In this document: piece by piece, positions 17,430 to 23,819 of the stretch
How positions within the stretch are numbered: position 1 is the first letter of the stretch
Layout: each line of letters begins with the position of its first letter
Assembly (NCBI RefSeq): GCF_003570705.1
Contig: NZ_QWVT01000021.1
Span: 47,882-111,881, forward strand
Source of the DNA: Mesobacillus zeae
GTDB taxonomy: Bacteria; Bacillota; Bacilli; Bacillales; Cytobacillaceae
Reading direction: 5' to 3'
DNA length: 64,000 nucleotides
Notes under the pieces: generated by a model
What the model saw: only the letters and a program-made list of their open reading frames with translations
Told to the model about the DNA's origin: nothing
Databases searched by the model: none
Translations under genes and position numbers: made by a program

Positions 17430-17675
17430 TTGTCACAAGTGATTGGAAATATTAACTACACTTTGGATACACGGGGCGAGCCTTGACCGTACCCTGTCAT
17501 TTATGCGCTGGATGCGCTAAAAAACATGAAAGCTGGGGAAGTTCTGCAAGTCATCGCGGGGCCCCAATCATGCCGAAGTATTCCGGAAGAAGCCGAGAAA
17601 AATGGCTACGAGCTGGTTACTGAGCCGCAAAAGATCGGACCGGACATATACATTTATATTCGTGTTGTAAAATAA
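17430..17675 (+). CDS. tsuB: TusA/TsuB-like sulfur carrier with in-frame UGA at the catalytic Cys (candidate selenoprotein)
   Basis: 82 codons from TTG 17430 (AAAGGAGG eight bases upstream) to TAA 17673-17675. Translation gives MSQVIGNINYTLDTRGEP, then UGA at 17484-17486 (residue 19), then PYPVIYALDALKNMKAGEVL, continuing to IYIYIRVVK. Family members have LDxxGExCPxPV, and the UGA replaces precisely the CPxP cysteine that accepts the sulfane sulfur. The frame is otherwise complete, of family length (~80), and ends just before a terminator, so the gene does not look decayed. A SECIS-like hairpin begins 14 nt after the UGA. The second family motif DCPQ is AGPQ here, with a Cys three residues later (QSCRSIP). 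Alternative: a nonsense mutation or base error truncating the protein to 18 residues. Confidence 0.75.
17500..17521 (+). promoter_or_regulatory. Bacterial SECIS-like hairpin after the UGA
   Basis: Directly after the UGA the RNA can fold as UUUA (17500-17503) pairing with UAAA (17518-17521), a bulged U at 17504, GCGC pairing with GCGC, and apical loop UGGAU (17509-17513). The loop starts 22 nt after UGA and has G at its second position. A bulged U below a short GC stem and a G in the loop are features of the E. coli fdhF element. The stem is short and could be chance, as the coding sequence constrains it. Confidence 0.5.
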
Positions 17676-17719
17676 AAAAGGCAAGGTTGGAGGTGTTTCT
17701 CCAACCCTGCCTTTTTTTG
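17676..17719 (+). terminator. Terminator of tsuAB
   Basis: Stem AGGCAAGGTTGGAG/CTCCAACCCTGCCT (one mismatch), 6-nt loop, then a T7 run. It directly follows the TAA of the TusA-like gene. Confidence 0.92.
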
Positions 17720-17960
17720 CTAAAGTGACCTTTGTAAATTCATCTGTTTTGCTGTCTCAACTATATTTTTATGATCGGCAAATTTACTTTCCTGTTCAAA
17801 GGATTCACTTTCCTGAATTCCTATTCTATTTTCTTCTTTCCCGTTTTTTGTTTGAACCCTGACAGAGAGCACGCGTTAGTGTACTTGAAGTCTACTTTCA
17901 CCACCAATAAAGCGACACATCAAAATGCCACCATAGGTCTCCCGCAAACCGCCATGATAC

Positions 17961-18004
17961 AAAAAAGCCATCATTACTCAGCTGAATTTAGCTAAGCAAT
18001 GATG
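17961..18004 (-). terminator. Terminator downstream of the permease pseudogene
   Basis: Minus strand: CATCATTGCTTAGCT and AGCTGAGTAATGATG form a long, nearly perfect stem followed by GCTTTTTTG. It marks the original or new end of the decayed permease transcript. Confidence 0.75.
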
Positions 18005-18367
18005 ACCTTTCTGGAAATATTCCGAATGCCATAATAAAAAGCCCGGTGCCTGCCCTTCCTTCGCCATTACCCACAGCATCCTTGTTGAAGCATATAATCC
18101 AGAGTTCCCTGCAGAAAGTACGGATGTAAGAATGACAGCGTTCATTACACAAGCAGCAAAGGCAATTCCGGCACGCTCGAACACCAATGTAAATGGACTC
18201 ATCGCCACTTTTTCGATATCACTACTCAAAAGTCTTGAATCTGTAAATGGAATGTTCATGGAAATGATAAATAGCGAGAACATGTAGAATAAGAGGATTC
18301 TCCAAAATACTTGCTTTATGGCCTTCGGTACATTCTCTTTCGGATTTTTACTTTCTCCAGCTACAAT
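17978..18367 (-). pseudogene. LysP-type amino acid permease, C-terminal fragment
   Basis: From the transposon junction at 18367 the minus strand reads AGESKNPKENVPKAIKQVFW, then a helix-rich stretch to NSGLYASTRMLWVMAKEGQA near 18040. This is the middle of an APC-family lysine/basic amino acid permease and joins in frame with the fragment at 20249-20926 once the insert and one ATTGT copy are removed. After about PGF the homology stops and about 150-180 residues of the normal C-terminus are missing, ending instead in an unrelated tail that enters the terminator. The gene is therefore broken three times: frameshift, insertion, deletion. Confidence 0.85.
18363..18367. repeat. Target-site duplication, left copy (ACAAT)
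   Basis: ACAAT directly before the TGT terminus of the inserted element, and again at 20249-20253 after the ACA terminus. Removing one copy and the insert restores the permease frame (GTEIVGIVAGES). Confidence 0.9.
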
Positions 18368-18431
18368 TGTTAAGTGACAAAAAAGTTGTTTATTTTACAA
18401 TAAAGTCGTTTAAAAAATAAAGTTGTTTAAA
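18368..18431 (+). repeat. Left-end array of three TnsB-like binding sites
   Basis: Three tandem motifs: TGACAAAAAAGTTGTTTA (18375-18392), TTACAATAAAGTCGTTTA (18395-18412) and AAATAAAGTTGTTTAA (18416-18431), ~20 bp apart. Spacing and core are those of Tn7-family transposase sites. Confidence 0.75.
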
Positions 18432-18491
18432 AAAGTGCGAGTCATTCTATTCAACAATCGTGCCATATTCTTGAATAAGGAAGGAATTTAT

Positions 18492-18686
18492 ATGAACAAT
18501 CTTGAAATTGTAATTTATTCCAGAAAAAGTCATCGTTGTCGAATAAGGTACAAATATATAGCCCAACCAGTACGTGCCTATTATGTAATTCACTTAAAGG
18601 ATATAAAGAATAAAAAGGCTCTAATATTGAATAAGAATATAAAGGGCAGAACTTATTTGAAGATTTTTGAAACTTTGTACTTTTAG
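18492..18686 (+). CDS. Small basic hypothetical protein in the transposon
   Basis: 64 residues from ATG 18492, which has AGGAAGG seven bases upstream; the frame is open further upstream without a site. Sequence MNNLEIVIYSRKSHRCRIRY continues as a Lys/Arg/Tyr-rich protein ending KIFETLYF. It has no membrane segment and no motif I recognise. Strongly AT-rich codons agree with the rest of the element and differ from the host genes. It could be a DNA- or RNA-binding protein by charge alone; this is speculation. Confidence 0.4.
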   Translation: MNNLEIVIYSRKSHRCRIRYKYIAQPVRAYYVIHLKDIKNKKALILNKNIKGRTYLKIFETLYF

Positions 18687-18740
18687 GTAATTTTTAAAAC
18701 TAATATGCTTCATTTCTTAAACGAGAAGGGAGAATGTCTT

Positions 18741-19304
18741 TTGAGCTTAAAACATGAGAAACATATGAGGTCAGAAATAGCTGATAAAACTTATTTGACT
18801 AAAGGATGGGGCTATGTTGCAGCTCTTGCACTGTTGCCGTATGCGATTTTAAAATCGCTTTGGGCATGGGGATCAACGGTAGGACTTACAACAAAACAAG
18901 CTGTACAAGATGTATCAGGGTTTGGTGATACATTAAAGGAAGGACCTGCTTTTCTATATACGTTATATACCATCGGAATAGACATCACAGCTATCTTGGC
19001 GATACTGGCATCTTTATTTGCTTTAGCTCTCGTGACTTCCTGGGGGGAGAAACTACCAAAATGGTTATTAATCATATCAGGATGGTCAGTTGGGGTGTTG
19101 ACAGTTCTAATTAGCTTCTTGACAGCTCTTCAATTTTTAGGAGTGCTTCCAAAAGGATACAACGAAGGATTAGCCATTTGGGTGTATGTGGTAACGTACG
19201 GAGGATTGTTCTTGTGGGGAGTAACTGTATTTATAGCGACTCTGTCGTTTCAGCATCGGATTAAAAACAAACAGTCCCCCCCAAAAAGGGATTTTAGGCA
19301 ATAA
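18741..19304 (+). CDS. Integral membrane protein, DUF3995-like, cargo of the transposon
   Basis: 187 residues from TTG 18741, chosen for AAGGGAG about nine bases upstream. About four membrane helices: residues ~20-40 (VAALALLPYAILKSLWAWG), 70-95, 105-130 and 148-170, with a short basic tail. The AYLPYAxLKxxWAxG type opening resembles DUF3995-like hypothetical membrane proteins in Bacillus and Actinobacteria. No function is established. It precedes the DinB gene by ~220 bp. Confidence 0.55.
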   Translation: MSLKHEKHMRSEIADKTYLTKGWGYVAALALLPYAILKSLWAWGSTVGLTTKQAVQDVSGFGDTLKEGPAFLYTLYTIGIDITAILAILASLFALALVTSWGEKLPKWLLIISGWSVGVLTVLISFLTALQFLGVLPKGYNEGLAIWVYVVTYGGLFLWGVTVFIATLSFQHRIKNKQSPPKRDFRQ

Positions 19305-19365
19305 TTTACTTCGAGTGCTTATCTTGAATATCCTTTCAGTGTTGGTGTTCCGGGACAATTTTCAA

Positions 19366-19400
19366 CAATTGGGCGCTATCCTGGAACAAGGATTGGCGCT
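19366..19400. repeat. GGGCGCTAT motif, upstream side of the DinB gene
   Basis: CAATTGGGCGCTAT at 19366-19379, followed by a degenerate relative GATTGGCGCT at 19391-19400. The same motif CAATCGGGCGCTAT recurs at 20065-20078, so the DinB gene is bracketed by copies about 700 bp apart. Confidence 0.5.
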
Positions 19401-19529
19401 CATTTTTCATTTTAGGGCCAGTTTGTGGAGGATTTTAATAGGTTTTTTTAGAGTTATTATTTAAATAGGGATTTTGAAGTCTTTTGGTTAATATTAAATG
19501 TTAATCTATAAAAGATGGAGGTTGTTGTG

Positions 19530-20045
19530 ATGTTGAAACTGTTTCAATATAACTGGCAAGTTCGTGATGATTGGTTTACATTGTGCGAAGACATATCGGA
19601 TGAAGAACTATTAAAGAAACGGGTCGGTGGGTTCGGCAGTATCCTACATACCCTATTTCACATTGTAGATGTGGAATATATGTGGATCTTAGGTTTGCGA
19701 GGTGAACCAGTGCCTGAGGAGCCATTGTTTGAGGATTATGCTAGCTTACAAAAAGTGAAAAAGCTTTCAGCTCAATACCACGAGAAAGTGAAGCCATTTG
19801 TGACATCTTGGACAAATGAAATGGATTCTCGGAAACTTTCAGAAACTGATTTCAATGAAGAACCGATTAGCTCTAGAGACGCACCAATCAGGCGCCGGGT
19901 CATTGAATGTACACACGGAGAGATCATACGTCATGTCATTGTCCATGAAATCCACCATATCGGCCAGTTATCTATATGGGCACGTGAAATAGGAAAGGAG
20001 CCTGTTTCCGCAAATCTGAGAGGAAGAGGGCTATTCGATAATTAG
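19530..20045 (+). CDS. DinB-family metal-dependent protein, cargo of the transposon
   Basis: 171 residues from ATG 19530 (GGAGG eight bases upstream; the longer frame from 19515 lies over the ribosome site). It has the DinB four-helix pattern: LKLFQYNWQVRDDWF at the start, the first metal-ligand region LHTLFHIVDVEYMWI near 45-60, and HVIVHEIHHIGQLSIW near 140-155 with the His triad. DinB proteins include bacillithiol-S-transferases and other thiol-dependent enzymes acting on toxic electrophiles or antibiotics, so this cargo may give resistance; that is inference. It is bracketed by GGGCGCTAT motifs. Confidence 0.85.
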   Translation: MLKLFQYNWQVRDDWFTLCEDISDEELLKKRVGGFGSILHTLFHIVDVEYMWILGLRGEPVPEEPLFEDYASLQKVKKLSAQYHEKVKPFVTSWTNEMDSRKLSETDFNEEPISSRDAPIRRRVIECTHGEIIRHVIVHEIHHIGQLSIWAREIGKEPVSANLRGRGLFDN

Positions 20046-20064
20046 ACTGCCTTTGCCAATTTCA

Positions 20065-20078
20065 CAATCGGGCGCTAT
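20065..20078. repeat. GGGCGCTAT motif, downstream side of the DinB gene
   Basis: CAATCGGGCGCTAT, 20 bases after the DinB stop. It matches the copy at 19366-19379 with one base different. Confidence 0.5.
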
Positions 20079-20100
20079 TGTTGAATAAAACTTAGATTTT

Positions 20101-20248
20101 TAAACGACTTTATTGTTATATTTTTTAGTGTAGTGAAGTATCTTACATCAAAAATTTAACAACTATATTTTTAACCCCGGCCTAAATTTTGAACGGGGTT
20201 ATGCTTGTTTGAGCTTTTAAAATTAAATAACTTTATTGTCATTTTACA
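20101..20248 (-). repeat. Right-end TnsB-like sites of the transposon
   Basis: Read on the minus strand: terminal TGTAAAATGACAATAAAGTT (20229-20248) and an internal ACAATAAAGTCGTTTA (20101-20116). Between them lies an AACCCCG...CGGGGTT dyad around 20172-20200. Confidence 0.75.
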
Positions 20249-20926
20249 ACAATCCCGACAATTTCAGTCCCCTGGAATGAAAATCCGGCAACCATGAATA
20301 TTCCTATGACTGCGAAGATCCCTCCGTTAAATGGCGCACTGCCTTTAGTGAAATTTTCAAATTCAGTGGCACCTCCGGACATAATCCCGAAAATCATTAA
20401 TAGTCCCATAATGATGAATGCAATAATGGTAATAACCTTGACCATTGAAAACCAGTATTCCGCTTCCCAATATTGTTTTACGGATAAAAAGTTAAGACTG
20501 AAAATAATAGCCAAGAATAGGCCGCTCCAGAGGAAGGATGGAGAATCTGGAAGCCAGTACTTCATTAAAATCGCACCGGCAGAGATTTCAAGTGCGAGCG
20601 TCACAGCCCAGCTAAACCAGTAGATCCAGCCAATCTCAAAGCCAAATGCGGGATCGACAAACTTTGTCGCATAAGTACTGAAGGATCCTGTCACCGGCAT
20701 GTATGTCCCCATTTCACCAAGACTTGTCATTAACAAGGTAGACCATGAAGCCGACGATACCGTAAGCCAGAAGCGCACCGCCCGGCCCTGCCTGGTAAAT
20801 GGACGCTCCGCTTGCAACGAACAAGCCTGTACCGATACTTCCCCCAATCGCGATCATCGATAAATGCCTTGCCCCTAGCCTACGTTTTAGTCCGTGTGTT
20901 ACGGCAGTGCTTCTCTTCTTATTCAA
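20249..20926 (-). pseudogene. LysP-type amino acid permease, N-terminal fragment with frameshift
   Basis: Minus strand from a TTG at 20926: LKRRLGARHLSMIAIGGSIG, then TGLFVASGASIYQAGPGG and AYGIVGFMVY, the APC permease signature of the first two helices. At about 20735 one extra base shifts the frame: reading resumes as LLMTSLGEMGTYMPVTGSFS and continues to GTEIVGIV, where the transposon interrupts at 20249. The rest lies at 17978-18367. The start region has no good ribosome site. The permease would import lysine or another basic amino acid; as it stands it is non-functional. Confidence 0.88.
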
Positions 20927-21246
20927 ACCACCAATTACTTTTGTTTGTGGCTGGCTGATTTGAGCTTCTCTTATTCTTTCCCTCTCCCTTATCGTGCATA
21001 TGGTGTTGTATGAATTATCGGCTGATCTCTATGAATACAAGGATTATGGCTACGATTCTTTTTTGCATCCTTTGCAAAGGTAACAGTTAACTACCCTTTA
21101 TTATTTGTTACTAACATAGTTTCATAGATTTTTTAAAAAAATAGGACAATTGTAAGTGGAATTTTCTTGAATTTAGGATTACGATGAGAATTGGCGGATG
21201 ATTGTGATTCTTTACACATTTAGTAAAAATGAATGGAGGAAAAAGG
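20927..21246. other. Intergenic region between permease pseudogene and M14 peptidase
   Basis: About 320 bp without a gene. I see a CCTTTGCAAAGG palindrome near 21069-21080 and AT-rich stretches but no clear riboswitch, lysine-box conserved core or consensus promoter. The last 15 bases hold the GGAGG of the peptidase gene. Confidence 0.4.
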
Positions 21247-23649
21247 ATGAAAGGCAAAAAAACGATGTCAGGCCTACTTGCAATTAGCCTATTGGCTGCA
21301 ATCCCCTCTGTACCGGCACTTGCAGGCCCGGTAAAATGGACAAATGTGAATGCTTACGAAGAACAAAATGAAAGCCCTTTCAACAAAGAAAACTACGACT
21401 TTGTGAAATTCTCGCAAGTCTATAAGAAGCTGGAATCCATCAACAAGCAGTCGAACCGTATGAAAATTGAAGTAAAAGGGACGTCCGCCAACGGTAACCC
21501 TCTTTATGTCGTCACAATTGCTGATCCTGCCTCTCATGGGAAGTTCGGGAAGATTCAGGCATTAAGGAAACAAATGTTCAAAAATCCGCAAAAAGCACAG
21601 GACTGGATTGCTCAAAACCCTGATTTTAAAGTGCCGGTCATGATTAACGGCTCGATCCATGGAACAGAGTTTGTGGGAACCGATGCAGTTCTTCAATTGA
21701 TTGAGAGATTCGCAACCAAATCGGATTCAACCACTAAAAAAATCCTGGCTAACAATATCCTTATCTTCAATGTTGTCCAAAATCCGGACGGCAGAATCGG
21801 CGCTTACCGTTTTAATGGTGAAGGCATCGACCTTAACCGTGATTTCATAACCCAATCACAGCCTGAAACAAAGGAAACAGTGGCTTTGATTAAAGAGTGG
21901 AACCCGATGGTATTCCTCGACACTCACGGCTATGTAAGCAATTATGCACCTAATAAACAGGGACTCATCGAACCTTGCACCCCGCCGCACAATCCAAACT
22001 ATGAATATGACCTTTTTGAAAAGTGGTCGATGAGCGGCGCTGAAGCGATGGAAAAAGAAATTATGGCTGATAAAGCCAACTACAGTGGAAGCCTTTACCG
22101 TGACAAGATGGATGGCGTCTATATCCCGCAGCGTGATGACTCAGCCGGATGGGATGATTATCCGCCGATTTTCACGCCGATGTATGCCCTGTACCACGGA
22201 GCATACGGCCATACTCTTGAGGCACCTACAAATGACCTTGATGGTGTCCGCTGGATGTATAACTCTGTCATGGGCGCACTCAAGCATGCCACAGAAAATA
22301 AACAGGCTATGATTACGGACCAAATTGAAATATTCAAGCGCGGAATCAACTTTGACCATCCGTTCCACCGTGAAGGCCACTTCCCTAAAGCCTATATCCT
22401 TCCGGTTGATGAAAAAGATCCGACCGTGACCCGGAAAGCCGTCAGCCATTTGCTTAATAATGATATTGATGTCGTCCAGGCTGCCAAAGCATTCACTGCC
22501 GGAGGCAAAACTTACGCGAAAGGCACCTATATCGTTAAGATGGATCAGGCTAAAGCCGGGCTTGCCAATACGATGCTGTGGGATGGCGAGGATATTTCAG
22601 ATGACACGCCGGTCATGTATGACATTTCCGCATGGAGCCTTCCAGAATTGTGGGGCTTTACAGCAGATGCTGTTCATGAATCCGTCAATGTCACTGCCGC
22701 AAAAGTTAATAACCTTACCGGACAAGGAACCCTTTCAGGGAAAGGACCATTCCTCATTCCGAATAGTTCTGTTAAAGCTGTTAGTCTTGTGAATACTCTC
22801 TTGAAGCAAGGTACAGCTGTAAAACGCGACAGCAAAGGAAATTTCTATGCCCTCGCCCAAGCGAACCAGGTTTCTGAAGCAGTGAAGAAATCAGGCCTAC
22901 AAATCAAAACTGCGGCAGTCCCTGCTGATGCTGCCCCGCTCAAGAGCCTTAAGGTTGCCATCCTGAAGGATCAGGGAATCTGGAAGACACAGTCTCATGC
23001 AGGTACCAAGCTTTCTTTGAAGCGGCTAGGCTTTGATGTGGCTGAAGTCACCGCGATGGACGTTGCAGCAAAAGGCCTTGCCGGCTACGATGTGTTTGTC
23101 TACAGCGGCACTGAGGAAATCATTGCGTTGGCCGAAGATATGTACGGTCCGAACAAACAGTTTGGCTTTAAGAATGCCGGACAGCTGCAGGATTTTAAAG
23201 CCAATCTTGGCGCCTTCCTGGATAAAGGCGGGAAGTATGTTGCGGTTGGTGCGGGTGCTTCTATTGCAACAGCAAGCCTTGGTCTTACAGATGATACGGT
23301 CATCACTGCAGATCCAAACAGCAACGGCATCGTCAATGTTGACTATGACGGCGATACGGTGACTGCGGGCTACGGTAAAAACGACCTGGGTTTTGTTTTC
23401 CAGCCCGTGTGGTATACAAATACTGAAAATGACAAAGTGGAAGCAACTTTCTCCACTAAGCCAGATTTCTTTGTTGCCGGGCACTGGAACGACCTTTACT
23501 CTGAAAATACAAGGGACAGCGCCCGCGGCAAAGCAGTCATCGTGAAAGAAAAGGACAAGAACGTCACCATGATTGGCATTGAAGCAGGCTTCCGGGACCA
23601 TACCGATTATCTTTTCCGCCTGATGTCCAACGCTATATTTGAAAAATAA
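21247..23649 (+). CDS. Secreted M14-family zinc carboxypeptidase
   Basis: 800 residues from ATG 21247 (TGGAGG seven bases upstream; the frame also opens at 21229). A Sec signal peptide spans ~1-27: basic start, hydrophobic LLAISLLAAIPSV, then ALA-G cleavage. The M14 domain covers ~45-390: zinc ligands in GSIHGTEFVG near 140, substrate motifs NPDGR and DLNRD near 185-200, the third ligand region DTHGYVSNY near 225 and the catalytic Glu in HTLEAP near 330. About 400 further residues follow, including a Rossmann-like region (KVAILKDQG, YDVFVYSG), longer than simple carboxypeptidases. It would trim peptides outside the cell or in the wall. Transcript ends at 23659-23698. Confidence 0.9.
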   Translation: MKGKKTMSGLLAISLLAAIPSVPALAGPVKWTNVNAYEEQNESPFNKENYDFVKFSQVYKKLESINKQSNRMKIEVKGTSANGNPLYVVTIADPASHGKFGKIQALRKQMFKNPQKAQDWIAQNPDFKVPVMINGSIHGTEFVGTDAVLQLIERFATKSDSTTKKILANNILIFNVVQNPDGRIGAYRFNGEGIDLNRDFITQSQPETKETVALIKEWNPMVFLDTHGYVSNYAPNKQGLIEPCTPPHNPNYEYDLFEKWSMSGAEAMEKEIMADKANYSGSLYRDKMDGVYIPQRDDSAGWDDYPPIFTPMYALYHGAYGHTLEAPTNDLDGVRWMYNSVMGALKHATENKQAMITDQIEIFKRGINFDHPFHREGHFPKAYILPVDEKDPTVTRKAVSHLLNNDIDVVQAAKAFTAGGKTYAKGTYIVKMDQAKAGLANTMLWDGEDISDDTPVMYDISAWSLPELWGFTADAVHESVNVTAAKVNNLTGQGTLSGKGPFLIPNSSVKAVSLVNTLLKQGTAVKRDSKGNFYALAQANQVSEAVKKSGLQIKTAAVPADAAPLKSLKVAILKDQGIWKTQSHAGTKLSLKRLGFDVAEVTAMDVAAKGLAGYDVFVYSGTEEIIALAEDMYGPNKQFGFKNAGQLQDFKANLGAFLDKGGKYVAVGAGASIATASLGLTDDTVITADPNSNGIVNVDYDGDTVTAGYGKNDLGFVFQPVWYTNTENDKVEATFSTKPDFFVAGHWNDLYSENTRDSARGKAVIVKEKDKNVTMIGIEAGFRDHTDYLFRLMSNAIFEK

Positions 23650-23658
23650 GATGAACAG

Positions 23659-23698
23659 GAAGCCCGGAAATTCCGCAGAATTTCCGGGCTTCTTTTTT
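23659..23698 (+). terminator. Terminator of the M14 peptidase gene
   Basis: Perfect stem GAAGCCCGGAAATTC/GAATTTCCGGGCTTC with a four-base loop CGCA, then a T6 run. Confidence 0.93.
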
Positions 23699-23747
23699 AC
23701 CAATTTAAAAATTACTTTCTTTTACAAACAATCGGTGAATTACTCTA

Positions 23748-23775
23748 TCGACAGTTCGACAAAAAATGCTATAAT
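23748..23775 (+). promoter_or_regulatory. Sigma-A promoter of the OPT transporter gene
   Basis: TCGACA (23748-23753), 16-bp spacer, perfect TATAAT (23770-23775). Start of transcription would be near 23782, about 40 bases before the start codon. Confidence 0.65.
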
Positions 23776-23819
23776 GCTATTTGTGATTTTAAAAATGAAT
23801 GAAAGCAGGCGGCGAAAAA

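Larger units (their letters stand above)
18368..20248. mobile_element. Non-autonomous Tn7-like transposon (1,881 bp)
   Basis: The ends are 5'-TGT and ACA-3' with matching inverted termini: TGTTAAGTGACAAAAAAGTT on the left, TGTAAAATGACAATAAAGTT read inward on the right. A 5-bp duplication ACAAT flanks them. Subterminal ACAATAAAGTCGTTTA motifs repeat at both ends, closely resembling TnsB-binding sites of Tn7 (ACAATAAAGTCTTAAA). No transposase, TnsC or target selector is present, so it must be mobilised in trans. Cargo: two small ORFs of unknown function and a DinB-family gene. It sits in the coding sequence of a permease, not in a recognised attachment site. The cargo is visibly more AT-rich than the neighbours. 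Confidence 0.85.

Noticed and set aside
17771..17995. 74-codon plus-strand ORF between tsuAB and the permease pseudogene
   Set aside because: No ribosome site, composition unlike a protein, and it runs into the terminator of the minus-strand pseudogene.
19366..20078. Integron attC sites around the DinB gene
   Set aside because: Only the short GGGCGCTAT motif is shared; no R/L box structure or integrase is present.
18368..20248. Insertion sequence with its own transposase
   Set aside because: None of the ORFs resembles a transposase; only DinB and two small unknown proteins are encoded.
20239..20847. Independent small permease gene
   Set aside because: It is the out-of-frame continuation of the permease beginning at 20926; a single extra base explains the split.
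20927..21246. Lysine riboswitch upstream of the permease pseudogene
   Set aside because: I could not find the conserved L-box core sequences on the minus strand.
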